A stretch of 64,000 nt of DNA. It comes from Brevibacterium siliguriense. Lineage in GTDB: Bacteria > Actinomycetota > Actinomycetes > Actinomycetales > Brevibacteriaceae. The notes under the pieces are model-generated. The model was not told the DNA's origin and searched no databases. It was given only the letters and a program-made list of their open reading frames with translations. Positions 34,623 through 43,800 of this stretch are shown here, piece by piece (position 1 is the stretch's first letter; each line of letters opens with the position of its first letter). The stretch covers positions 2,976,001-3,040,000 of the forward strand of contig NZ_LT629766.1 of assembly GCF_900105315.1 (NCBI RefSeq), written 5' to 3'. The position numbers and the translations under genes are program-made.

Positions 34623-35871
34623 TGATGTATTCGGATTCGGCATCGTTGCCGGGACAGTCCAGACCCGCGGCATAGGCGTCCTCGGCCTCCGCCGTGCGGC
34701 CGAGTTCGTCCAGCGTGATGGCCCTGGCGATGTGGAATGGCCTGTGCCTCAGCAGCTGCGGGTCGTCGGCCAGTTCGTCGAGGGCGCTCATGGCCGCCTC
34801 GGGACCCGAAACCTGCCCGAGGGCGATCGCGGTATTGAGAGCGACGACCGGCGACGACTCGAGGTCGGACAGCATCCGATAGAGCACGAGGATCTGTTTC
34901 CAGTCCGTGTCGGCGAATCGCGCGGCGTCGGCGTGGAGGGCCGCGATCGCCGCCTGGATGGTGAAGGCCCCGGCTCCCGATTCGCCGGCGGCCACGTCAA
35001 CGAGTCCGGTCCCTTCGGCGATGAGGCGTGAGTCCCATAGGCTGCGGTCCTGCTCGGCCAGCGGCACCGGCCGGCCATCCGGCGTCACACGAGCGGTCTC
35101 ACGTGCCCGTGTGAGCAGGAGCAGAGCCAGCAGGCCACGGGCTTCGGTCTGCTCGGGCAGGTATCCGACGAGCAGTCGGGTCAGTCGGATGGCTTCGTGC
35201 TGCAGATCGACTCGAGTGTGTGCGGGTCCTGCAGTGGCGTTGATGCCCTGAGTGAAGATGAGATAGAGGACGCGCAGCACTCCGGGCAGCCGGTCGCCGA
35301 GTTCATCGGGCGCGGGGCGGCCGAAGGGAATCCCGGTCTTGAGGATCCGCTGCTTGGCACGGACGATCCGCTGCTGCATCGTCGCGGTCTCGATGAGGAG
35401 CCCGGCGGCCACCTCGGCGGTGGTCAGCCCCGAGAGGAAGCGCAGGATGAGCACGATGCGTTCGTCCTCGCGCAGGGTCGGGTGGGAGCAGGTGAAGAAC
35501 AGTCCGAGGCGCTCGTCGGGCAGATCCGCGGCATCCATCTCCTCGCCGAGGCGCTCCGCGTGATCGTCGTGGTCGCCCGGACGCAGCTCGTCCTCGATGC
35601 GCAGGCGGGCGAGGTGCCGGGTGCGCACCTCGTCGGAGCGGATGAGATCGATGGCACGGTTCTTCGCCGTGGCCATCAGCCACGCCTGTGGGCGTTCGGG
35701 CACTCCCCGGCCCGGCCACGTCTCGACCGCTCGCAGCACGGCGTCGTGGAGGGCCTCCTCGGCGAGGTCGAAGTCACGGAACCGGGTGACCAGCCCCGCG
35801 AGCAGCCGCCCGTAGTCCTCCTCGCCGATGGCGCTGAGGACGCGGGCGGCCGCATCGGGTTCGGGGTCCAT
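34594..35871 (-). CDS. ECF-type sigma factor with C-terminal extension (ECF42-like)
   Basis: A 425-residue sigma factor. Region 2 is in the first 90 residues (DFDLAEEALHDAVLRAVETWP, PQAWLMATAKNRAIDLIR) and region 4 at about residues 125-180 (LFFTCSHPTLREDERIVLILRFLSGLTTAEVAAGLLIETATMQQRIVRAKQRI). A helical C-terminal extension of some 240 residues with TPR-like character follows (DELADDPQLLRHRPFHIARAITLDELGR). No anti-sigma gene is adjacent. Instead its start codon overlaps the stop of a YciI/DGPF gene (TGATG), the hallmark of the ECF42 group, where the extension is thought to control activity. Confidence 0.88.
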   Translation of the reverse strand: MDPEPDAAARVLSAIGEEDYGRLLAGLVTRFRDFDLAEEALHDAVLRAVETWPGRGVPERPQAWLMATAKNRAIDLIRSDEVRTRHLARLRIEDELRPGDHDDHAERLGEEMDAADLPDERLGLFFTCSHPTLREDERIVLILRFLSGLTTAEVAAGLLIETATMQQRIVRAKQRILKTGIPFGRPAPDELGDRLPGVLRVLYLIFTQGINATAGPAHTRVDLQHEAIRLTRLLVGYLPEQTEARGLLALLLLTRARETARVTPDGRPVPLAEQDRSLWDSRLIAEGTGLVDVAAGESGAGAFTIQAAIAALHADAARFADTDWKQILVLYRMLSDLESSPVVALNTAIALGQVSGPEAAMSALDELADDPQLLRHRPFHIARAITLDELGRTAEAEDAYAAGLDCPGNDAESEYITARITDLRR

Positions 35872-36212
35872 CAGTAGTCGGACACCGGACGGATCTCGAT
35901 GTGTCCGGCCTTGGCTGCGGGGCTCTTCTTCGCCCAGGCGATCGCCTCGTCGATATCGGCGACGTCGATGACGTAGCTGCCGCCGACGAACTCGTTCGAT
36001 TCGGCGAACGGGCCCGAGGTGACAAGCGATTCGCCGCCGGATCCGCTGACCCGCACCCCGAGTTCGGGTCCTTCGAGGGCGAAGCCGCCGATGACGATCC
36101 CCGCCTCGCTGATCTCCTTGTCGAATGCCATGAATTCTTCTGGATCCGCTCCGCCGTCCTCACCGCAGTCAGGATCCTGTGTGCGTCCCATGAGCAGAAG
36201 TGCGTACTTCAT
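35871..36212 (-). CDS. YciI/DGPF-family protein
   Basis: A 113-residue ferredoxin-like protein. It has MKYALLLMGRT at the N-terminus, GGFALEGPELGVRVSG in the middle and TSGPFAESNEFVGGSYVIDVADIDEAIAWAKKSP, where SGPF replaces the DGPF signature. The C-terminal part ends GHIEIRPVSD. These proteins accompany ECF42 sigma factors as probable target-regulon or partner proteins; their biochemistry is poorly understood. The gene lies directly upstream of, and overlaps by one base, the sigma-factor gene. Confidence 0.87.
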   Translation of the reverse strand: MKYALLLMGRTQDPDCGEDGGADPEEFMAFDKEISEAGIVIGGFALEGPELGVRVSGSGGESLVTSGPFAESNEFVGGSYVIDVADIDEAIAWAKKSPAAKAGHIEIRPVSDY

Positions 36213-36333
36213 GTCGTTCTCCTTCGTCGTTCCTCATGTCATGCCGGGCGGCCTGACACCATGATGACGGTCGAGGAGCGACCGGATCGACAGCTGCGGA
36301 GAAAAACTTTGCTGCGATCGTCGATTCGACGAT

Positions 36334-37758
36334 TCAGAGGTGACGGTGAAGCTTCCGTGCCGCTTCGGTCAGCGAACCGCTCACGGAGGGGTAGACGACG
36401 AAGGAGGCGGAGAGCTGATCGACGGTCAGCCGGTTCTCCACTGCCATGGTGATCGGCAGGATGAGCTCACTGGCTCGGGGGCCGACGACGACTCCGCCGA
36501 GGATGGAGCCGGATCCGCGCCGCGCGAAGATCTTGACGAAGCCGTCCTCGATGCCGAGCATCTTGGCGCGCGGGTTCGTGTCCAACGGCAGCATCACGGT
36601 GTCGATGTCCGTCGGGTTCTCGCGGTAGTTCTGCTGAGTGAAGCCGACGGTGGCGATCTCGGGCGCGGTGAACACGTTCGATGCGACATTGCGCAGTTTG
36701 AGCGGCTGCACGGCGTCGCCGAGCGCGTGATTCATGGCGATCCGCCCTTGCATCGCTGCCACCGAGGCCAGCGGCAGCACACCGGTGCAGTCACCGGCCG
36801 CGTAGATTCCTGCGCGCGAGGTCCGCGAAACGCCGTCGACGACGATGTGTCCGGACTCGCTGACGCGGACACCGGCCTTCTCCAGGCCGAGACCTTCGGT
36901 GTTCGGAATCGAGCCGACGGCCATGAGGCAGTGGGATCCTTCGACACGGCGACCATCGGCGAGCACCACTTCGACTCCGTCGTCGGTGCGGGTCACCGAG
37001 GCGGCGCGGGAGCGGGAGAGGACATTCATGCCCTTGTTGCGGAAGACGAATTCGAGCACATCGGCCGCGTCTTCGTCCTGGCCGGGCAGGACCTTTTCAC
37101 GCGAGGACACGAGGGTCACCTCGGTGCCCAATGCCCGGTAGGCCGAAGCGAACTCGGCACCGGTGACACCGGAGCCGACGACGATGAGGTGCTCGGGCAG
37201 TTCGTCGAGGTCGTAGAGCTGAGTCCAGGTGAGGATGCGCTCACCATCGGGCTGCGCAGTGGGCAGCTCACGCGGGTGGGCACCGACCGAGAGCAGGATC
37301 GTCGAGGCCTCGAGCGTGTATTCGGTGCCGCCGGATTCGACGACATGGACCTGGTCGCGACCGGCCAGAGTCGCTTTGCCCTGGATGGCTTTGACACCGG
37401 CCCGGATGAGACCTTCGTAGATGTCGTTGGCCTGAGCGTCGGCGAGCGAGAGGATGCGCTTGTTGACCGCTTCGAGGTCTGCGGTCACGCGGCGCGTATC
37501 GGCCTCGGTGTCCTCGGTGTTCTCGATCCGGATTCCGAGCCCGTCAGAGCGCTCGATCTCGTCCATCATCTCCGCGGTGGCTATGAGCGACTTCGACGGT
37601 ACGACGTCGGTGAGCACGGCGGAACCACCGCACCGATTCTCCTCGATGAGCATGACATCGGCACCGAGCTGAGCCGCGACGAGCGCGGCTTCGTAGCCGC
37701 CGGGGCCGCCGCCGATGATGACGACGCGATCTGCAGTGGAATCAAATTCAGTGTTCAC
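36334..37758 (-). CDS. lpdA: NAD(P)H-quinone dehydrogenase, LpdA-type flavoprotein disulfide reductase homolog
   Basis: A 474-residue FAD protein of the pyridine nucleotide-disulfide reductase family. FAD-binding VVIIGGGPGGYEAALVAAQLGA at the N-terminus, NAD-binding VVGSGVTGAEFASAYRALGTEV in the centre, GIYAAGDCTGVLPLASVAAMQGRIAMNHALG, and the dimerisation domain at the C-terminus. The redox-active Cys-x4-Cys is absent: the segment reads CGGSAVLTDVVPSK, with only one Cys. This matches LpdA-type quinone reductases and excludes lipoamide dehydrogenase. The start is GTG. Probably cytoplasmic, reducing quinones with NAD(P)H. Confidence 0.87.
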   Translation of the reverse strand: MNTEFDSTADRVVIIGGGPGGYEAALVAAQLGADVMLIEENRCGGSAVLTDVVPSKSLIATAEMMDEIERSDGLGIRIENTEDTEADTRRVTADLEAVNKRILSLADAQANDIYEGLIRAGVKAIQGKATLAGRDQVHVVESGGTEYTLEASTILLSVGAHPRELPTAQPDGERILTWTQLYDLDELPEHLIVVGSGVTGAEFASAYRALGTEVTLVSSREKVLPGQDEDAADVLEFVFRNKGMNVLSRSRAASVTRTDDGVEVVLADGRRVEGSHCLMAVGSIPNTEGLGLEKAGVRVSESGHIVVDGVSRTSRAGIYAAGDCTGVLPLASVAAMQGRIAMNHALGDAVQPLKLRNVASNVFTAPEIATVGFTQQNYRENPTDIDTVMLPLDTNPRAKMLGIEDGFVKIFARRGSGSILGGVVVGPRASELILPITMAVENRLTVDQLSASFVVYPSVSGSLTEAARKLHRHL

Positions 37759-37883
37759 ATACAGATTGTCTCAAATCGCCACGATGCTGGCGAACGCCCC
37801 CTGGTGAACGACCGAATGGTTCCTTAGGGATCTGGTGGAGGTCGGTCCTGGACCGGTCCGCAGTCGCTCAGGCACCGATCCGA

Positions 37884-38435
37884 TCAGCTCGGGTCGACCA
37901 CCTCGGCGGTGTCCTTGTGCAGGGTCGACAGGCGCACATAGGACTGTGCGTTCTGCCGTACCTTCTCCACTCCGTCGTCGGTCATCTCCCTGCGCACCTT
38001 CGCGGGGACACCGGCGACCAGGGACCGTGCGGCGATCTGCGTGCCCTCGAGGACGACGGCGCCGGCGGCGATGAGGGAATCGCTGCCGATATGGGCGTCG
38101 TTGAGCACGGTGGAGTGCATGCCGATGAGCACATCGTCGTCGACGACGGCACCATGGACGAGAGCTTGGTGGCCGATGGAGACCCGGGCGCCGATGACAA
38201 CGGGCTTGCCGGCGTCGGTGTGCATGACGGTGTTGTCCTGCACGTTCGAGTCCTCACCGATGGTGATCGGAGCAGCCTCGGCGCGCAGAACACAGCCATA
38301 GAAGACACTGGCGCCTTTCTTCACGTGCACATCACCGACGAGGGTGGCACCGGCTGCGACGAACGCCTCCGGATCGACCTGCGGTGTGTGGCCGCCGACG
38401 GAGACGATGCGGGGTTGGGCGAGATCGTTGGTCAT
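37884..38435 (-). CDS. gamma-carbonic-anhydrase-family hexapeptide protein
   Basis: A 183-residue left-handed beta-helix protein of the YrdA/PaaY/gamma-CA group. Repeated hexapeptides appear from about residue 28 to 150 (ATLVGDVHVKKGASVFYGCVLRA, PVVIGARVSIGHQALVHGAVVDDDVLIGMHSTVLNDAHIGSDSLIAAG). The zinc ligand histidines are in VMHTD and IGHQALVHG, so metal binding is likely. Many homologs lack tested carbonic anhydrase activity. It lies in the same orientation 125 bases upstream of lpdA. Confidence 0.87.
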   Translation of the reverse strand: MTNDLAQPRIVSVGGHTPQVDPEAFVAAGATLVGDVHVKKGASVFYGCVLRAEAAPITIGEDSNVQDNTVMHTDAGKPVVIGARVSIGHQALVHGAVVDDDVLIGMHSTVLNDAHIGSDSLIAAGAVVLEGTQIAARSLVAGVPAKVRREMTDDGVEKVRQNAQSYVRLSTLHKDTAEVVDPS

Positions 38436-38719
38436 GAGTCCTCCATTGGTTCACGAGAAGTCCGTGTGCATTCACCTGCTGTCTGCATGTGCCTGACAGT
38501 CTAGGCGGAGACGCCCCGACAGACCCGAAAAGACGAATAGCGGACCGATTTGCACGATCGCCCCTATAGCAGGACAATGGGGAAAATTCTTGTCAGAAAT
38601 TTCACACTGCCGGACCCTTGTGCGCCCAATTGCGTTATGTGAACCTTGACTGTGAGAGTTGCACGCCCGGAATTCGGGCGTGATCAACCGCGTTCACTTG
38701 AATTCGTCGAAAGGTCACC
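38436..38719. other. intergenic promoter region between gamma-CA gene and whiB1
   Basis: A 284-base divergent region that must hold both promoters. GTTATGTGAACCTTGACTGTG lies upstream of whiB, but no -35/-10 pair can be fixed with confidence. AAAGG precedes the whiB ATG by seven bases. Confidence 0.4.
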
Positions 38720-38968
38720 ATGGATTGGCGACACCGTGCAGCATGCCTCAATGAGGATCCGGAGCTCTTCTTCCCGATCGGCAACACCGGACCCGCGCTG
38801 CTCCAGATTGAGGAAGCGAAGACTGTCTGTCGCCGTTGTGAAGTCGCAGAGACCTGCCTTCAGTGGGCCCTCGAATCCGGTCAGGATGCCGGAGTCTGGG
38901 GCGGTCTGAGCGAAGATGAGCGTCGCGCCCTCAAGCGTCGCGCCGCTCGTGCCCGCCGCGCCGGCTGA
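38720..38968 (+). CDS. whiB1: WhiB-family iron-sulfur regulator (WhiB1-like)
   Basis: An 82-residue [4Fe-4S] protein that binds the housekeeping sigma factor and DNA. The four cluster cysteines are Cys9, Cys37, Cys40 and Cys46, with the C-x2-C-x5-C spacing. The turn GVWGGLSEDERRALKRR is followed by a basic DNA-binding tail. The N-terminal MDWRHRAACLNEDPELFFPIG is almost WhiB1 as I remember the mycobacterial protein, which is NO-responsive and essential. The 284-base upstream gap is large enough for complex control. It is convergent with pdtaS, with a hairpin between them. Confidence 0.93.
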   Translation: MDWRHRAACLNEDPELFFPIGNTGPALLQIEEAKTVCRRCEVAETCLQWALESGQDAGVWGGLSEDERRALKRRAARARRAG

Positions 38969-39044
38969 GCAGCTGGCAATAGGGGTGGCAGTCCCCTGAA
39001 CTGCCGAATTCATATCTGAATCTCCGAGGCGCACCCTCACCGAA

Positions 39045-39100
39045 GACTGAGTCCCTTGTCCCAACGGCGAATGATCGTCGTCAGAACAAGGGGCTCAGTC
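39045..39100. terminator. long-loop hairpin after whiB1, before pdtaS end
   Basis: Arms 39045-39059 and 39086-39100 pair over 15 bases with one mismatch (a G-U pair in RNA) around a 26-base loop. It lies between the convergent ends of whiB1 (38968) and pdtaS (39194). Confidence 0.5.
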
Positions 39101-39193
39101 GTGTGCGCGGCCGTGCGCGTTCCGCCAGGCGCCGGCCGAAGACCGCCCATGGCGGCTCGGACGAACCGGCAACCAGCCGGTCGGGCGCGCAGC

Positions 39194-40707
39194 TCAGTCG
39201 TAGGAGTCCGGGCGCAGCGGCACATCGAGGACAGCAACGGTACCGCCGCCGTCGCGCGGCTGCCATTGGATCGAACCGGCCAGGTCGGCCGAGACCAAGG
39301 TGCGCACGATCTGAGTGCCCAGACCGTTGCCGGGGTTCTGCGTCTCCCCCAGCCCGATGCCGTCGTCGGCGATCGTCACGCTCAGTCGGTCCCCATTGCG
39401 CTCGGGAGTCACCCACACATGGCCGTTGAGCGTCTCCCCGGGTTCGAGGCTCTCGAGGTTCTCGGTGGGGAATCCATGTTCTATCGCGTTCGTGATCAGC
39501 TCCGTGATGGCCAGGGCAAGCGACGTGGCATCGGCCGAGGAGATGGTGCCGAAGCTTCCGCACCGTTTGAGTTCGATGTGCACCAGGGGGCTGGTCAGCT
39601 CGGGTGTCAGTCGAAGTCCCTTGTCGACGACTTCATCGAAGTCCACCTCCGATTCGACGCCTTGGCTGAGCACGTCATGGACCACGGCAATGATCGAGAC
39701 GCGGCGCATCGCCTCGGTCAGCGCGCTCTTGGCGTCGGGGCTGTCGATGCGGCGGGTCTGCAGCCGCAACAGGGCCGACACGGTCTGCAGGTTGTTCTTC
39801 ACCCTGTGGTGCATCTCTTTGATCATCGCGTCGCGGGAGAGCAGCTCTCGTTTGCGGCGGCGGATCTCGGAGACGTCACGGGCGAGGACGATCGCGCCGA
39901 TCCGCTCCCCTCGTCCGTGAGCGGAATCGCGCGCAGGGACACACTCGTGCGTCCGACTTCGAGCTCGGTCCGCCACGGCGCGCGTCCGGTGAGGACCAGC
40001 GGGAGGGTCTCGTCGACCTGACGCAGCTCTGCGCTGAGGCTCGAGACCACCTCGGAGAGGTAGCTGCCTTCGATCTCGCCTCCGAAGCCGAGCCGGTGCA
40101 TCAACGATACGGCGTTCGGAGAGGCGTACTGCACGTGCGAATCGCGGTCGAGGATGAAGATGCCGTCACCGACCCGGGGTTCTCCGTGTCGAGCTCCGGA
40201 CGGGGCATCGCGGTCGGGGAACGTCCCCTGCACGATCATCCGCATCAGGGCCATCGCCGTTTCCTGATAGTACTTCTCCAACCGGGATGAACCCCGGCGG
40301 CGGACCTCTTCCGAATATCGGACGACGAGGGCGATGGTCTCGTCGTGACGAACGATCGGCACCGCCTCGGCGAGGATGTCGAAGTCGGAGGATCCCGCAC
40401 TGATTCCCATCTCTCGGGCTGCGGCGACGTGGGTGACATAGCTGCGGGTGCTGCGGGCCTGGTCGAGCAGCTCCTTCTCCAGACCGGTCGCCCGCGCTCC
40501 GATCAGGTCCCGGTTGAACAGCGTCGCCCCAGTCGTCGATCGGGCATGCGCCAGCACCGTGTAGGCGCCGCTGGGCGACGGCACCCACAGCACGAGGTCG
40601 GCGAAGGAGAGGTCTGCCAACAGCTGCCAGTCTCCGACGAGCAGATGGATGTGTTCGACGTCTGACTCATCCGTGAGGCCCTCGGCCGCCAGCAGTTCGT
40701 TGAGCAC
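39194..40707 (-). CDS. pdtaS: PdtaS-type sensor histidine kinase, with a single-base frameshift
   Basis: About 504 residues when repaired. From the GTG at 40707: a GAF-like sensor (about residues 1-160), a PAS domain (about 180-290, DGIFILDRDSHVQYASPNAVSLMHRLGF), then RIGAIVLARDVSEIRRRKRELLSRD. A HisKA_2 domain with the phosphoacceptor in EMHHRVKNNLQTVSALLRLQ follows, then an HWE/HATPase domain (ITELITNAIEHGF). The frame breaks at 39907-39910, a CCCC run (GGGG in the gene); adding one G joins LTDEG to ERIGAIV. PdtaS phosphorylates the RNA-binding response regulator PdtaR, which is not in the window. It lies beside whiB1, as in mycobacteria. Confidence 0.82.
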
Positions 40708-40730
40708 GATTTGTTCCTCCCAGGTGAGAT

Positions 40731-40761
40731 CAGCAGACCCGCGTTGACCGCGGGTCTGCTG
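40731..40761 (-). terminator. 13-bp stem hairpin between glutamate dehydrogenase and pdtaS genes
   Basis: Arms 40731-40743 and 40749-40761 are perfect complements with a five-base loop. It lies 81 bases past the glutamate dehydrogenase stop and 24 bases upstream of the pdtaS GTG, next to its GGGAGG Shine-Dalgarno. It may end the first transcript or act in the pdtaS leader. No T-run follows. Confidence 0.55.
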
Positions 40762-40841
40762 AGATGTCGATGTTCAGACGCTACCACTTAATCGGCCTGC
40801 GTCTGCACGCGCAGAGGCGGTCCTGTCCGGCCGGAAACGGC

Positions 40842-43800
40842 TCAGCCGTTGTGTTCGCTCTCCCAGGCCGAGGAACGGACCATCGACCGCAGGGAGCGCA
40901 GCAGCACCGACAGCGGGGCCTGGGTGACGGTGTCGAGTCCGAGGATCGTCTCCGTCGTCTCCAACACGCGGCCCACGACCGTCTCGTTGCGTTCGAGCCA
41001 TTCGGCCAGCCGCTGCTTCGCCCGCTCGTCGGGGGTGCCGGAGATCGGCGAATCCGTGGCGGCCAGGACCGTTCCAGTCACCGACAGGATCGCGGCGTAG
41101 TAGTCGTCGCGCATGGATCCGCGGGCCAGAGCCGACCACCGGTCGCTGCGGTCGAGATCACCGATGAGGGTGAGAATCTGCGAACCGGAGAAGCGCTCAT
41201 TCACGGCGTAGTAGACCTCGGCGACGTCCTCGGCGGATTCGTTCGCCCGGGCGGCCAGCTGGGTGATGTCCAGCAGCACGAATTCGTCGAGCAGAGCGGC
41301 GGACCGCCAAGCGAGTTCGCTGGGCACGCCTTCGTCGATGTAGCTCTGAGCCTTGGCCTGCATGGTCTCGGCATCGTAGCCGTCGACGAGGTCGGGGACC
41401 CGGGAGCGGAGCGCCTCGACGACCTTGCCGTACATCTCGATGCCGGAATCGACATCGAGGCTGTCCGGCGCCTGCTGCACGAGCCAGCGCGAGGAGCGAT
41501 CGAGGACGCGCACGTAGTCGTGCTGGAGCTTCACCTGCACCTCGGTCGGCACCTGGTTGTCGAGTGCGCACACCGCGTCGAAGAAGTCGTCGAGTCCGAA
41601 GATCTCCGAGACCACGACGAACACGCGCGCGATCTGCGGTACGGAGGCCGGGGTCTCTTCCAACATCCGGTAGATGTAGGTCAGTCCACCGCGGTCGACG
41701 AGCCGGTTGACGAGCTTCGCCGTCGCGATCTCCCGGTGCAGGGGATGTTCGGGGATGAGTTCGCCGTACTTCTCCTGCAAGGCCTCCGGGAAGTAGGACA
41801 CGAGTTCACGCCGCATCCACGTCTCGTCCGGCACGGTGCTGCTGAGGACCTCATCGGCTGCGTGCATCTTCACATAAGCCAGCAGGACGGCGAGTTCGGG
41901 TGAGACATAGTAGCTGAACTCGCGAGTGGCCAGTTCGTCGGCACTGGGCAGGAATTCGACCGCACGGTCGAGATCGGCGTTCTTCTCCAAGTAGCTGAGC
42001 ATCCGGCCGTAGGTGCCCGACATGGATTCGGTCTGGGCTCGAGCCTCGCCGAGGACGACGTTCTGGGAATAGTTGTTAGCCAGCACCCGGTCAGCGACCT
42101 GATCGGTGAACGAGTGCAGAACCTGCTCCCGCTCCTCGGCGGCGAAGGCACCCTTGTGCAGGAGCGTACGCAGCAGCAGTTTGATGTTGACCTCGTGGTC
42201 GGAGCTGTCGACGCCTGCAGAGTTGTCGACGGCATCGGTGTTGACCTCGACACCGCCGAGTGCAGCCTCGACACGTCCCAACTGAGTCACACCGAGGTTG
42301 CCGCCCTCGCCGATGACGCGCGCCCGGACATCGGCACCGTCGATCCGGATGGCGTCGTTGGCCTTGTCTCCCACATCGGCATGACTCTCGGACGAGGCCT
42401 TGATATACGTGCCGATTCCGCCGTTGTAGACGAGATCGACGGGTGCCTTGAGGATTTCGGACATGAGGTCGGCCGGGCTGCGCTTCCCGGGTTCGATTCC
42501 GAGCGCCGAGGCGGCTTCTGCGCTCAGGTCGATCGACTTCGCCGACCGCGAGAAGACTCCGCCGCCGGTTGAGATGAGATCCCGATCGTAGTCCTGCCAG
42601 CTCGAGCGCGGCAGGTCGAAGAGACGCCGGCGTTCGACGAAGCTGCGCGGCGCGTCGGGATTCGGATCGAGGAAGATGTCCCGGTGGTCGAAGGCCGCGA
42701 CGAGGCGGATGTGCTCGCTGCGGAGCATTCCGTTGCCGAAGACGTCGCCGCTCATATCGCCGATGCCCACGACCGTGAAGTCCTCGGCGGCCGTGTTGAG
42801 CCCGAGTTCGCGGAAGTGTCGTTCGACGGACTTCCACGCACCCCGGGAGGTGATGGCCATCGCCTTGTGGTCGTAGCCGACCGATCCGCCCGATGCGAAG
42901 GCGTCGCCGAGCCAGAAACCTCGGCGTTCGGCGATCGCATTGGCCACATCGGAGAACCGAGCCGTGCCCTTGTCGGCGGCGACGACGAGGTAGTAGTCGT
43001 TTCCGTCGTGGCGGACGACGCGGTCCGGGTGGACGACGACGCTGGAGTCATCGCTGCCGTAGGTGAGGTTGTCCGAGACCTCGAGCAGGCTTTCGATGAA
43101 CACCTCGTAGGCGGCCTGACCGGCGGCCATCCAGGCGTCCCGGTCGCTCATCGGCGGCAGCTGCTTGGGGAAGAACCCGCCCTTTGCGCCGGTGGGCACA
43201 ATGAGGGCGTTCTTGACCATCTGCGCCTTGACGAGGCCGAGGACCTCGGTGCGGAAGTCATCGCGACGGTCCGACCAGCGAAGTCCGCCGCGTGCGACGG
43301 TGCCGAAGCGCAGATGCACGCCTTCAACCTGTGGGGAGTACACCCACATCTCCAGCGCCGGCTTCGGTTTCGGCACGAAGCTGAGCTCGTCGGGCCGTAT
43401 CTTGAGCACCAGCGCCGTGGGCAGGTCACCGGATTCGTCGATGTAGTAGTTTGTGCGCAGTGTCGCCCGCAACAGCTCGAGCGAGGAGCGCAGCACACGG
43501 TCGGCGTCGAGGCTGGCCACCTCGCTGAGAGCGGACTCGATTGCGTCGTCGATCTCCGACATCGCCCCTTCGCGTCCGGCGTCGTCGAAGTCCGGATCGA
43601 ACTTGGCGATGAAGTAGTCGACGAGCAGCTTCGAGATCTGCGGGTTTTCGCTGTAGACCTCACCAACATAGGCGTCGGAATAGGTGAAACCCGCCTGACG
43701 CAGGTATTTGCCCAGGGCGCGGATGATCGTCACATGCTGCCAGGAGAGTCCGGCGACGACGAGGCGGTCGAAGACTCCCGCTTCCTTCTTGCCGTCCCAG

